Below are positions 8,490 through 17,533 of a DNA stretch of 64,000 nt, piece by piece. This DNA comes from JBASEY01 sp964404285 (GTDB taxonomy: Bacteria > CSSED10-310). The position numbers were made by a program, and so were the translations under genes. Within the stretch, counting starts at the first letter, position 1, and every line of letters begins with the position of its first letter. The DNA is taken from contig CAYOJK010000012.1 of NCBI GenBank assembly GCA_964404285.1, positions 1 through 64,000 of the forward strand, read 5' to 3'. The notes under the pieces are model-generated. The model did not search any database and was not told where the DNA came from. It saw nothing but the letters and a program-made list of their open reading frames with translations.

Positions 8490-9995
8490 GTGAACCAAAT
8501 ACCATCATATCAAACCTTGATGCGTTATCGTGACCTGAACACACACGTTGTGGGTGTGGCAGGAACAGAAGGATTTGCTATTCTGGAGCATCTTTTGAAG
8601 CTCGGATTCAAGCGGATAACCGGCCACAATCTAACCGGCGGCTCCGCTCTGGAAAAAGCCTTTTTAAACGCTCACGTTGCAATGAAACCCCAGCAGCGGA
8701 CCGATGCCCTGCGACGTCTTCTGGCAGCCCCTATTTCCATGCTCACCGGAGCGGATTATCTGAAAAATATCGCTGATGCCGACGTCGTGTTCGCTACCCA
8801 AAACTGGTTTGCTCATGCCGCTAATGAACCACTGAAACATGCCCGCCAATTAGGTATTCCTATGTTCTTTTTGACCCAGATGTATTTCGCTCTGTCCCCA
8901 GCGCCAATCATCGCCGTGACCGGCACCAACGGTAAAACCACTGTGACCACCTGCCTGTCACACCTGCTTAAAACCGCCGGTATTCCATGCCTGACAAGCG
9001 GTAACGATCGCTACCATCCCCAAGTTCTCTCAGACTTGGACTCGCTGCCTTCAAACGGTTTTCTATTACTGGAAGTTTCGAATCGACAACTCATGGAACT
9101 GCGCCAAACCCCGCATATCGCTATCCTGACAAATATCCGCCCGGATCATATCGACGAACACGGTTCATTCGACGCATACCGTCAAATCAAAACCACGCTT
9201 TTTATCTCGACAAACCGACGTGATTGGTCAGTGCTGAACGCTGAAGATGCAAGCTCCGATATTATTTTGCGACAAACCCAAACAAAATGTGTTCTATACA
9301 GTTCATCGGTTCCCCAAACATCGTTTTCCGCTGGAGTTAAGGATGCACAGTGCCTGTTTTTGGACGATAAAGGGCATACTCATCATCTGTTCGATATCTC
9401 CGATATCCGTCTGCCGGGCCATCATAATCTACTGAATAGCCTTGCTGCTGCGACTGCTGCACATATCGTCGGCGCATCGAAACCAGCTATTCAAAAAGGT
9501 ATTCGGACATTTCGAGGTGTTCGTCACCGGTTGGAGTTTTTAGGCGAAGCTGCAGATATCGCTTATTTTGACGATGAGGCCAGCACAAATCCTGAATCAA
9601 CCCGTATAGCCTTGGAATCTCTGAATAGGCCGATAGTTCTGATCTGTGGAGGCGACATCAAAGGAAACAAAGATGATTACAGTCAGCTTCATCAGGCTAT
9701 AGCTAAACATAATGTGACACATATCATTTGCTTACCGGGTGATGCCGGTGAAGCAATTGCTGCTCAAGCAGGAATGACACCGGTTCACAAGGTCATGAAT
9801 TTAGGTGACGCCATGAAACTGGCCGATACGGTATTGCAGCCGGGTGATGCTCTGGCGCTCAGCCCCGGCGGCGCTGGTTTTCATTATCGGTTTAATTCAG
9901 GGGCTCGCGGCTATCGTCGACTTGTCAGAGATCGACTTCGCCGAGCTCAAAAACCAGTTAAAGCCGATACAGGAACGACGAATCGTGATCAATAA
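8490..9995 (+). CDS. MurD-like Mur ligase with altered acceptor site
   Basis: Three-domain Mur ligase of 501 aa. An N-terminal Rossmann-like domain (18-130) is followed by the ATPase domain with P-loop TGTNGKTT (144-151), TNIRPDHIDEHGS (214-226) and a likely carbamylated Lys234, and by the C-terminal domain with FRGVRHR (341-347). The layout and length are those of MurD. However, the MurD DSKATN motif reads DDEASTN (361-367), replacing the Lys that contacts D-Glu, and the SPACAS motif reads SPGGAG (458-463), replacing the Ser. ATP use should be intact, while the amino-acid acceptor is probably not D-glutamate. GTG start with GATGGAG nine bases upstream; overlaps the next gene by 11 bases. It is unlikely to be the housekeeping murD, given its neighbours, though the genome outside cannot be checked. 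Confidence 0.8.
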   Translation: MNQIPSYQTLMRYRDLNTHVVGVAGTEGFAILEHLLKLGFKRITGHNLTGGSALEKAFLNAHVAMKPQQRTDALRRLLAAPISMLTGADYLKNIADADVVFATQNWFAHAANEPLKHARQLGIPMFFLTQMYFALSPAPIIAVTGTNGKTTVTTCLSHLLKTAGIPCLTSGNDRYHPQVLSDLDSLPSNGFLLLEVSNRQLMELRQTPHIAILTNIRPDHIDEHGSFDAYRQIKTTLFISTNRRDWSVLNAEDASSDIILRQTQTKCVLYSSSVPQTSFSAGVKDAQCLFLDDKGHTHHLFDISDIRLPGHHNLLNSLAAATAAHIVGASKPAIQKGIRTFRGVRHRLEFLGEAADIAYFDDEASTNPESTRIALESLNRPIVLICGGDIKGNKDDYSQLHQAIAKHNVTHIICLPGDAGEAIAAQAGMTPVHKVMNLGDAMKLADTVLQPGDALALSPGGAGFHYRFNSGARGYRRLVRDRLRRAQKPVKADTGTTNRDQ

Positions 9996-11040
9996 CTCAC
10001 AAACAGGTAACTCATTGGATAATTACTGGCAAAATACCGATGCAATATCCGATTCGCCGTTGCCGAAAAACCGTTTGCCGGGTTTTCCTGAAACACCTGT
10101 CGAACAGCACATCATTCAAGGTCTTGGATCATGCTTATTTAAAAAGGAACAGAATTGCCCGACCGGGTCGCACAAAGATCGAGCTGCTATCTTTCAGGTC
10201 AGCATAGCACGACAAGCCGGTGCGCCGGGTGTAATCATTCCTTCTTCAGGAAATGCTGCCATCGCGGTTGCAGCTGCAGGCGCAAAGGTGGATATACCGG
10301 TCTTTGCCTTTGTATCTCCGAACACACATCCGGGAAAACTCACCGCAGCCGCACAGTATAAACCACGCTTGATCATCTGTGACAACCCGATAAACCGAGC
10401 GCGAAATGCTGCTAGACGCTTTGGTATGCCTAACCTGAGACCATCAATTGACGATAATGCTGTTAAAGGGTTTATGACCCTGGGATATGCACTGGGCAAG
10501 CTCTATTTGGACAAACCGTTCAGCAGTATTTTCATTTTTACGACCAGTGGCGCAACCCTGGTTGGAATAGCTCGTGCTTTGAAAGATTTAGCTTTAAAAG
10601 GTCAAATCGATACAGTCCCTGAACTCCATGCCGTACAAGCGGGGAAAGCTACGGCAATTGTATCCGAATTCGATTCGTCACCCTCGCCGATACCAAAAAA
10701 CGGTCAAGGCGCAGGGTTTGGAGGTGTTGCATCGTCACGATTGAACCCTGAGCTGCTGGCACATATCCGCTCGACCAACGGCGCAGGATGGTTGACAAGC
10801 GAGACCGATGCCGAAAACATGTATAACCTGTTGATAAAAGAAAATATCCACACTTCCCCAGAAGGCTGCTGCGCCTTAGCCGCGGCTATCCGTTGGCGCC
10901 GTGCCGGCGGCGTCGGAACACCTTTAGTGATTCTGACCGGTAAGTATTATCCGATTACACAATCAGAACCCGATTTCGGTGAAGCGCTCGTCTGCAAGGC
11001 CCGCACATACGGTGAAATCGAACGATTTATGCGAAAGTGA
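9985..11040 (+). CDS. Threonine-synthase-like PLP enzyme (fold type II)
   Basis: Pyridoxal-phosphate enzyme of 351 aa in the threonine synthase/cysteate synthase group. The Schiff-base Lys64 sits in CPTGSHKDRAA (58-68), the SSGNAA loop (87-92) holds the cofactor ring or carboxylate, and TTSGATLVGI (186-195) is the phosphate-binding glycine loop. Such enzymes make or replace a beta/gamma substituent on an amino acid. A start at 9844 is open but lies deep in the Mur ligase gene; the GTG at 9985, with AGGA ten bases upstream and an 11-base overlap, fits better. It lacks the N-terminal extension of classical bacterial threonine synthase, and its genomic partners are not those of threonine synthesis. 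It may make an unusual amino acid for the two ligases beside it. Confidence 0.8.
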   Translation: MINNSQTGNSLDNYWQNTDAISDSPLPKNRLPGFPETPVEQHIIQGLGSCLFKKEQNCPTGSHKDRAAIFQVSIARQAGAPGVIIPSSGNAAIAVAAAGAKVDIPVFAFVSPNTHPGKLTAAAQYKPRLIICDNPINRARNAARRFGMPNLRPSIDDNAVKGFMTLGYALGKLYLDKPFSSIFIFTTSGATLVGIARALKDLALKGQIDTVPELHAVQAGKATAIVSEFDSSPSPIPKNGQGAGFGGVASSRLNPELLAHIRSTNGAGWLTSETDAENMYNLLIKENIHTSPEGCCALAAAIRWRRAGGVGTPLVILTGKYYPITQSEPDFGEALVCKARTYGEIERFMRK

Positions 11041-11048
11041 AACCATAA

Positions 11049-12368
11049 ATGAACAAAACATCGGATTGGATCAAACAACTGGGCAATATTCCGGGAACAC
11101 TGGTTTCTGCAGGTGTAGAGACTATACAAGTATATCCTTTTGAAGGCAGAGTAAAAAACCTTGCCCTGATCGTTTCAGAATACCATCCTTGGGTAACGCT
11201 ATGGAAAAATCTTGGGATACGTGTTTTTTGTCTTGAAGAACAATCTGGAGCCTTGGAAAACAATACAGCAAAACTATTGTTAAATGACCAAACAACAGTA
11301 TTTATGAAAACACTCGATCAACCGGTATCGATTTTGATGTTCAAACCGGACGCTCAAAGCGATCAACAACTTCGAGAACTAGGTTTTAACGTTATCGGCT
11401 GTGACCCGACTGTGGCCAGACGGCTCGAAAACAAAATGCTTTTTCCCGCATTGGCTCGTGAAGCCCATGTTCAAGTTCCGAGCACGAAAAAACTCGTATT
11501 GGACAGCCAAAACACTCAACCACCGCTGTCGTCTTTTCCATTTATCTGCCAGTTCGCCAAAGGCTTTTCCGGTAATCGTACGTTTTTAGTCACGTCGATG
11601 GATGATTGGGCTTCTTTACTGGAGCGGTTTCCGAATCGTCATTGCCGGGTCAGTCAAAAAATTGACGGTGATACCTGGACAGTCAACGCATGTGTATTTA
11701 AAGATGGTCATACCCTCGTGTCACCTCCATTCCTACAAGAAACGATCATATTTGAATCGACGGATGGCCTGCCGAAACGGATTGGTTCCGCCGGTAATCA
11801 TTGGGGCGAATTTTCGCCTGAAGTGGCGCGTCAGACACAGGATATCACGAGCAAAATCGGTTGGGTTTTACACCAAAAAGGATTTTTTGGGTTTTGGGGT
11901 ATAGATCTTATTTTGGACAAAGCCACCGGTTTATTTTATGCTGTTGAAATCAACCCCAGAATCACGGCTTCGACCCCTGTTTTGACGCCGATAGAAATGT
12001 TGGGGGATACACCACCTTTGATAGCCGCTCACGTAGGCATATCTTTGAATCTGAACTGGCCTTGGACAGATGCGCCTGCATCACCAAACCCTGGCGGTCA
12101 GCGCATTTATCGGGCAGGGGGACTTCCAATTCCGCAGGAGCTTGCACAATGTGAGACCGGAATATATCGATTTGCCGAAAACACGGTGCAATGTGTAAGA
12201 CCAGGCTGGAATCCAGCAAGTCTCGAGATCGACGAATGTCTGATCTGGAAACCCCAAACAACACGATGTGCTTCGGAATCGATGCGGATTATTTACCGAG
12301 GTTCTTCCGATTCGCTACCCGCATTCTTGGAATCGACTGCCTGTGATGAGCCGCTCAGCTCAGGATAA
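11049..12368 (+). CDS. ATP-grasp ligase
   Basis: Carboxylate-amine ligase of 439 aa with an ATP-grasp core at about 125-330. RLENKMLFPALA marks the start of the ATP-grasp domain, VSQKIDGDTW (201-210) the specificity strand, and GIDLILDKATG...VEINPR the metal site with Asp286, Glu300 and Asn302. It should activate a carboxylate as acyl phosphate and join it to an amine. It is longer than LysX/ArgX, which charge LysW in lysine and arginine synthesis, and lies closer to the carbamoyl-phosphate-synthetase-like branch. It is eight bases downstream of the PLP gene, no SD is obvious. It ends inside the 3' end of the convergent transglycosylase gene, with 76 bases shared. Whether it charges the LysW-like protein or a free peptide is open. 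Confidence 0.8.
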   Translation: MNKTSDWIKQLGNIPGTLVSAGVETIQVYPFEGRVKNLALIVSEYHPWVTLWKNLGIRVFCLEEQSGALENNTAKLLLNDQTTVFMKTLDQPVSILMFKPDAQSDQQLRELGFNVIGCDPTVARRLENKMLFPALAREAHVQVPSTKKLVLDSQNTQPPLSSFPFICQFAKGFSGNRTFLVTSMDDWASLLERFPNRHCRVSQKIDGDTWTVNACVFKDGHTLVSPPFLQETIIFESTDGLPKRIGSAGNHWGEFSPEVARQTQDITSKIGWVLHQKGFFGFWGIDLILDKATGLFYAVEINPRITASTPVLTPIEMLGDTPPLIAAHVGISLNLNWPWTDAPASPNPGGQRIYRAGGLPIPQELAQCETGIYRFAENTVQCVRPGWNPASLEIDECLIWKPQTTRCASESMRIIYRGSSDSLPAFLESTACDEPLSSG

Positions 12369-14497
12369 ATCGCCGAATAACAACTGTAATTTTCCAACAC
12401 TTTTTTGACGAACATCCGTGTTTGCTGGAATGGTATATGCTCGATCCAAATTTCATCGGGATAAGGATATTCCAGTATCCAGCTATCAACCCTATGCTCA
12501 CCGGCATTATATCCAGCTAACGCTTTAGGTATGGACCCGTCGAATCGGTTCAGTAACCAAGCCAGGTATTCAACTCCAGCCCGCACATTGTATTCAGGCT
12601 TCATATACTCTTTGACACCGGGAGATTCCGGCCAGCCGGCCGCCAACCGTTCAAACAACTCCGGCATCACCTGCATCAGACCTCCCGCCAGATTGTGTGA
12701 TAACGCATATTGGTCAAACCCGCTTTCCTGCAAAGTCACCGCAGCAGCCAAACAGGGGTCTAACCCGCCGACTTGCTCTACAGCCGCCTGGTAAAACGGC
12801 TGGAATCGCTCAGGAAAAGGATAAAGAATATCGGCTGCAAATTTGGGAATTTGACCGTTGTTGACGGCTTTATCGTATTTTTTCAAGACCTGACGCCGAG
12901 CAGCCGCCACTTTTCCGGTATTGACCAAGCTGTTCATTTGACGAAAAAAATATCCCTCTGAAACCGGCTGAAAATAGAGCGCTCCCCGTTCCCATTCCGC
13001 TGCTGCTCGATCCCATAAACTCAACGTTTCCAAAAATTCCGCTGTCTGCACAGCAGGCGATTGTTTTTCCTGAGCAGTCAACTCCGGAAAAGGTCTAGAA
13101 AACGGGTTGGGAATAGGCATTTTCAACAGCCGCGAGGCTTGGATTCCGTAATATTCCCATGCGTGATCCGCAGCCAACTTCTGGTATTCGGCAACGTAGT
13201 GGTCAGGTTTTGCATCCGCAAGGTGATGAAACCGCCCGTGCCAATACCGCATCGGTAAATCCCATCCGGAAGCGGCGTATATCCCCATCATCTGCGTCAA
13301 TCTATCTGAGGCCGACTGCATATTTCCCCTGTTGAACGCTGTCCAAACCCATTTCCACCACGCCTGATCCCGGCCTGATCCTCCAGATCGTATGACCCGT
13401 TGATAATCAGTTTCCGCTTTGTCCCACTCTTTTTGGCTCCGATAGTAATCGCCCCGCCCTATCAGCGCCGTATTGACCCAACGGCTTCCCTTGTGACGAT
13501 CCGCAACCGCTGCCACCATTTCCAAATATTTCGGATCGTTTTCCAGGCGACGATAGACAATGCTTTTTCTCATTAAAACAGTAGCCGTTGACGTGTGATC
13601 TGGATATTGCTCCAAAAACCGATCGTAAAGTTCCAGACATGCATCATTCTGAAACGTATCATACAAAACTTTTGCCTTGAACAGCATGGAATCGGCGGAT
13701 AAATCCCGTGATATGTCCTTGTCGATCACCTGCTGATAACATTCTGCCGCTTCATGCCGCCTGCCAATGGCATCCAGCGCGCGTCCTCGTTGAAACAGTT
13801 GCTGAGATGTTAGTGATGGATAGCTTTTCTTCAGCGCTTGCATAATGTGTTTATACAAATCATCAACGCTCTGCACGATTTCGGCAGTGTCGGGTTTTTG
13901 AAACAGTTCTCGCGCTATTGGCTCAGCTTCCTCTATCCGCCCCAAGTGATAGTATGCTGCAGCTTGCATATATCGATAGCGGCTATCCGGTTTTAGTTTA
14001 TGTGTCAGATCCAATAAACGTTTCCAATCTTCCGCAAACAGGAGAAAATCAGTCAGTTCACGCGTTGCGGCCAATTGCATTGAGTAGTCCTGATTATCTT
14101 TTAGTAGCGATAAGTTAGCGATAATGATCGATGATATTTCCTGAAAAGATTGGTCGGGCAAGTGAGGTGTTTCTTTTAAATATGCGATGCGTGACGAAGC
14201 AGCCAAATGTTGAGCATGCCACCGTGCAGGATACTGTTCATCAACTGCCAGTGAGTCCCATGCTTTCCACGCTTGCAGGAATTGTCCGTTTTGTTGAAAA
14301 GCGATCGCTTCGAGTGACAAAGCCTTATAATCCACTATCTCGTTATCGGCACAGATAGCGATTTGTTCCATGATCCGAATACCTGCGCTGAAAACAAAGA
14401 TCATCGATATCAACGATACAAAAAATCTGTTTTTCAACCGACAACTCTTCTGAAATTTCGAATTCAGTTTATAAGGTTTCATGTTATGGCGGATCAC
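12293..14497 (-). CDS. Soluble lytic murein transglycosylase (Slt-type) with TPR superhelix
   Basis: Periplasmic peptidoglycan-cleaving enzyme of 734 aa. A hydrophobic helix near residues 24-45 is a signal or anchor. A long alpha-superhelical TPR region (about 55-540) precedes the GH23 SLT domain (about 570-700). The domain carries catalytic Glu591 in LQESGF, SHNLAGGLMQVMP and AGYNAGEHRV, all conserved. It would cut MurNAc-GlcNAc bonds with 1,6-anhydro product formation. The ATG at 14497 overlaps the lysS stop by four bases; an alternative ATG is at 14482. It is the last gene of the minus-strand sulfatase-lysS run, and its last 25 codons overlap the ATP-grasp gene on the other strand. Confidence 0.88.
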   Translation of the reverse strand: MIRHNMKPYKLNSKFQKSCRLKNRFFVSLISMIFVFSAGIRIMEQIAICADNEIVDYKALSLEAIAFQQNGQFLQAWKAWDSLAVDEQYPARWHAQHLAASSRIAYLKETPHLPDQSFQEISSIIIANLSLLKDNQDYSMQLAATRELTDFLLFAEDWKRLLDLTHKLKPDSRYRYMQAAAYYHLGRIEEAEPIARELFQKPDTAEIVQSVDDLYKHIMQALKKSYPSLTSQQLFQRGRALDAIGRRHEAAECYQQVIDKDISRDLSADSMLFKAKVLYDTFQNDACLELYDRFLEQYPDHTSTATVLMRKSIVYRRLENDPKYLEMVAAVADRHKGSRWVNTALIGRGDYYRSQKEWDKAETDYQRVIRSGGSGRDQAWWKWVWTAFNRGNMQSASDRLTQMMGIYAASGWDLPMRYWHGRFHHLADAKPDHYVAEYQKLAADHAWEYYGIQASRLLKMPIPNPFSRPFPELTAQEKQSPAVQTAEFLETLSLWDRAAAEWERGALYFQPVSEGYFFRQMNSLVNTGKVAAARRQVLKKYDKAVNNGQIPKFAADILYPFPERFQPFYQAAVEQVGGLDPCLAAAVTLQESGFDQYALSHNLAGGLMQVMPELFERLAAGWPESPGVKEYMKPEYNVRAGVEYLAWLLNRFDGSIPKALAGYNAGEHRVDSWILEYPYPDEIWIEHIPFQQTRMFVKKVLENYSCYSAIYPELSGSSQAVDSKNAGSESEEPR

Positions 14498-15993
14498 TCA
14501 GGCCGCATCAACGGAAAGAGCACACAGTTTTTGATATTTTCTTCATTGAAAAGAAACTTCATAAACCTGTCTATACCCATTCCCCAACCCGATGCCGGCG
14601 GCATAGCATATTCCAACGCCAGAATAAAATCTTCGTCATAAGCCAGAGCTTCTTCATCACCGGCTGCCCGTAATCGCGCTTGAGCTTCGAATCGCTGACG
14701 CTGATCGATCGGATCAGCCAATTCCGAGTAGGCATTGACCAATTCGACACCACCCGCTATCAGTTGAAACCGATCGACCGTTGATGGATTTTCGTCATTT
14801 GAGCGGGCCAGTGGGGATACATCGACCGGATGCCCGATCAGGAATTGTGGTTGAATCATCTTGGGTCGCGATACCTTTTTGAACAACTGGTCCAGCAGGT
14901 TTCCCCGTCCTAGTTTTTTCAACTCTTCCAGTGGAATAGCGGGAAGAATATCCCGTTTGACGATTTCTTTCAGCAGAGCTTCTGCATCAGCATAATCGTC
15001 GATATCAATCCCGGCATCTCGGGCAATGACATCGCGAAACGTCACCCGCTCCCAGTTACCTCCGAAATTGATCTCTTGCCCGCCAACAGCCACCTTGGTC
15101 GATCCCGTGACAATCTCCATTGCTTCCTGGATCAATTTTTCGGTAAAACGCATATTGTCTTCATAATTCCAGTACGCCACATAATATTCCAGCATAGTGA
15201 AATCTTGTAGATGATCCGCGCTGATACCCTCATTGCGAAAACATCGAGCGAACTCAAATACACGGTTATATCCGCCGACCAGCAGGCGTTTCAGGTAGGT
15301 TTCCGGCGCTATACGAAGATAGACATCCATATTCAGCGCTTCATGATATGTGCGAAAAGGCCGCGCCATAGCGCCTGACGGTTTGTACTGAAGAACCGGT
15401 GTTTCAACTTCAATAAAATCGTGTTTGAGCAACACGCCTCGTATGACTTGGATCAATCGACTTTTGGCCAGGAATTTTGCCCGAGCATGTTCGCTCATGA
15501 TCAAATCCAAATATCGGCGCCGATAAATCATTTCGGTATCTGTCAGTCCATGCCATTTTTCCGGCAGTGGATGCAGTGATTTGCTTAGAAACATATACTC
15601 CGTAACATCAATTGTCAGTTCGCCGGTTCGTGTGAGGATCATGCTCCCTTCCACACCGATAAAATCACCGATATCCAACACGTCCTTTGCGAGATCGAAG
15701 GCCTTATCGCTGATGCCACCTTTGCGCAGAGCGATCTGAATTTTACCGGTGATATCTTGGATATGAAGAAACATCAATTTACCCATTTTTCGGATCGATA
15801 TAATTCGGCCGGCGCACCGAACACCTTTTTGTCCTTCCGGTAAACCCGAGGCTTCGCCACAGGTGAGCGCATCCGGAAATCGATCCGGGTAAACCGGAAT
15901 TCCTTCATCTTTCATCAATTCGATTTTTTTCAATCGGATTTGCATATATTCATCGTCTGTCAACTCGTTTCGATGTGGATTATCTTCTACCAC
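14494..15993 (-). CDS. lysS: Lysyl-tRNA synthetase, class II
   Basis: Full-length LysRS of 499 aa (family about 500). It has an N-terminal OB-fold anticodon domain (about 55-160) and a class II catalytic domain with motif 2 (FRNEGISADHLQDF), the LysRS-specific VELVNAYSELADP segment and motif 3 (GWGMGIDRF) near the C-terminus. It charges tRNA-Lys in the cytoplasm. GTG start at 15993 has AGGAGG seven bases upstream. It is 12 bases downstream of a sulfatase-fold gene and overlaps the transglycosylase start, so it is embedded in an envelope operon. Its 5' end is duplicated as a remnant at 17444-17521. Confidence 0.95.
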   Translation of the reverse strand: MVEDNPHRNELTDDEYMQIRLKKIELMKDEGIPVYPDRFPDALTCGEASGLPEGQKGVRCAGRIISIRKMGKLMFLHIQDITGKIQIALRKGGISDKAFDLAKDVLDIGDFIGVEGSMILTRTGELTIDVTEYMFLSKSLHPLPEKWHGLTDTEMIYRRRYLDLIMSEHARAKFLAKSRLIQVIRGVLLKHDFIEVETPVLQYKPSGAMARPFRTYHEALNMDVYLRIAPETYLKRLLVGGYNRVFEFARCFRNEGISADHLQDFTMLEYYVAYWNYEDNMRFTEKLIQEAMEIVTGSTKVAVGGQEINFGGNWERVTFRDVIARDAGIDIDDYADAEALLKEIVKRDILPAIPLEELKKLGRGNLLDQLFKKVSRPKMIQPQFLIGHPVDVSPLARSNDENPSTVDRFQLIAGGVELVNAYSELADPIDQRQRFEAQARLRAAGDEEALAYDEDFILALEYAMPPASGWGMGIDRFMKFLFNEENIKNCVLFPLMRPE

Positions 15994-17424
15994 GATAACC
16001 TCCTGTCAGTGAATATATCCCAACTCACGTAATTGCCGCATCTCATCACTTTCATCACCTTCTTCGTCCTGTGACATCAGCACGACCGGTAATTTGGGAA
16101 TGACCGGAATATTGTGTAGGTGTTCATGATCGGCTCCGGTAAACAGCATCAGACCTTGTCTGAGTTCTTCAAGTATCTCCGGATATTCCTCGTCAAGGCT
16201 TGTCATTTCCTCCGGATCGTCCGTCAAGCGATATAAACGATCATTTTCATCTTTGTCATAGAGCATCAATTTCCATTCGGGACCGAGACGAAAAGCCCGC
16301 ATCCAGGTTTCACTCAATCTGGGCCGAAATGGAGTTAAATGGTTAACGGTGCGTAAATTAGGGGCTAGAGATTGCCCGCAAAAAGACCTTTGCGATTTGA
16401 TCGAGAGAATATCGAGCAAAGTGGGTGTAATATCGATACTTTCGACGGCTCCATCGATCACGGCATGTTTCAGGCCGGGAACATGAAACAGTAGCGGGAT
16501 ATGAATCTGAGGCTCATAGGGGTCTCGATGGCCGACAAAATGTCTTTCTCCCAAGCTCTCCCCGTGATCGGAAAGGATAATGACAATTGTGTCATTCAAC
16601 AGATTTCGTGCTATCAAGGCTTTCCATAAGTCCAACATCACCGTATCGACATATCTGACACCGCCGTCATAGCGCCGTGAGATCCAGATAAAATCCTGTC
16701 TTTCCAAATCCAGATTGTTCCAATACTCCTGACCGAAATCCTTTCCCAAATGATAGGGTGGTGTGCCTTCCGGCAGGAACATATCGTCAAAGGGTCGAGG
16801 CGGCATGTAGGGATAATGAACTTCATAGGTATGAAGAAACAGAAAAAATGGTTTTCCGGGATTGGAATCGATCCAGTCGAAACCTCTGGCAAAAACACGT
16901 TTTGAGCCGCCTGCGGCATCGTTGTAGAGTTCAAACCCTGGATCGTTGCCCAAACGTGCACCCATCATGCCGCCATCTGTAAAGGCCGCAGTGGCGTATC
17001 CCGCCTGTGTCAGTATTCCGGCGAGCGTAGGTGTTTCCGGCGCCAGCCCAGGCGCCTGTCTGAACACATAATTCCCGGTGAAAATCGCACGATGTGACAG
17101 GATTGTAGTGGGGTTCTGAGCCAGAACATCAGTCAGGAGAATGGATTGTTGGGACAAGACATCTATAAACGGTGATGTCGGCAAATCATATCCATAACAT
17201 CCCAACCGGTCGGCGCGAAGGGTGTCCAGACAGATCATCACTACATTCAGCGGTTTCTTTGATCGTTCTGACGACTGATGTGTCGAAAAATCTTCGCGAC
17301 TGCACCCTATACTCAGGAATAAAAACCCGAGCATCGAAATCAAAAGGGCATATTTTACACAAACGAACCTCTTCATGCCGCGTTTTATAGCATAGCTGGT
17401 TGAATCGCTCAATGCTCACCACAT
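15913..17424. repeat. Tandem duplication unit A (lysS 5' end + sulfatase-fold gene)
   Basis: Left copy of a ~1.5-kb tandem duplication. Similarity to unit B begins inside lysS at about codon 27 and ends at the shared GCTCAATGCTCACCA upstream of the sulfatase gene. Boundaries were set by eye and are good to a few bases. Confidence 0.75.
16006..17376 (-). CDS. Lipoprotein of the sulfatase/alkaline-phosphatase fold, copy 1
   Basis: Lipoprotein of 456 aa: signal peptide with lipobox ending at Cys25 (LSIGC), then a sulfatase-fold domain. Metal-ligand motifs are LDTLRAD (50-56) and SDHGESLGE, with GHRDP further on. At the nucleophile position, where formylglycine sulfatases have Cys or Ser in CxPSR, this has Thr in NPTTILSHRAIFTG (Thr91), more like phosphotransferase or phosphodiesterase members such as LtaS-type enzymes. 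A true sulfatase role is therefore doubtful. It ends QLRELGYIH, a tail common in this lipoprotein group. ATG at 17376 matches the start of copy 2; a longer frame to 17412 exists. SD is weak. It lies 12 bases before lysS. Confidence 0.8.
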   Translation of the reverse strand: MKRFVCVKYALLISMLGFLFLSIGCSREDFSTHQSSERSKKPLNVVMICLDTLRADRLGCYGYDLPTSPFIDVLSQQSILLTDVLAQNPTTILSHRAIFTGNYVFRQAPGLAPETPTLAGILTQAGYATAAFTDGGMMGARLGNDPGFELYNDAAGGSKRVFARGFDWIDSNPGKPFFLFLHTYEVHYPYMPPRPFDDMFLPEGTPPYHLGKDFGQEYWNNLDLERQDFIWISRRYDGGVRYVDTVMLDLWKALIARNLLNDTIVIILSDHGESLGERHFVGHRDPYEPQIHIPLLFHVPGLKHAVIDGAVESIDITPTLLDILSIKSQRSFCGQSLAPNLRTVNHLTPFRPRLSETWMRAFRLGPEWKLMLYDKDENDRLYRLTDDPEEMTSLDEEYPEILEELRQGLMLFTGADHEHLHNIPVIPKLPVVLMSQDEEGDESDEMRQLRELGYIH

Positions 17425-17443
17425 CATAGTTTTTTAGACCTCA

Positions 17444-17521
17444 TCAATTCGATTTTTTCAATCGAATTTGCATATATTCATTTTCAGTCAATTCACTGCG
17501 ATGTAGATTATCTTCTACCAC
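17444..17521 (-). pseudogene. Remnant of the lysS 5' end
   Basis: A 25-codon frame starting with GTG at 17521 and preceded by the same AGGAGG as lysS encodes VVEDNLHRSELTENEYMQIR, nearly identical to the start of LysS. One base is missing in the A-run after RLKK, so the frame shifts and stops at once. It was carried along when the sulfatase gene duplicated and is now a spacer between the two copies. Its SD could still start a short leader peptide. Confidence 0.75.
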
Positions 17522-17533
17522 AATAACCTCCTG

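Noticed and set aside
9844..9984. Upstream extension of the PLP enzyme into the Mur ligase gene
   Set aside because: The 47 extra residues are a shadow of the Mur ligase C-terminal coding sequence; the GTG at 9985 has an SD and starts before the first conserved region.
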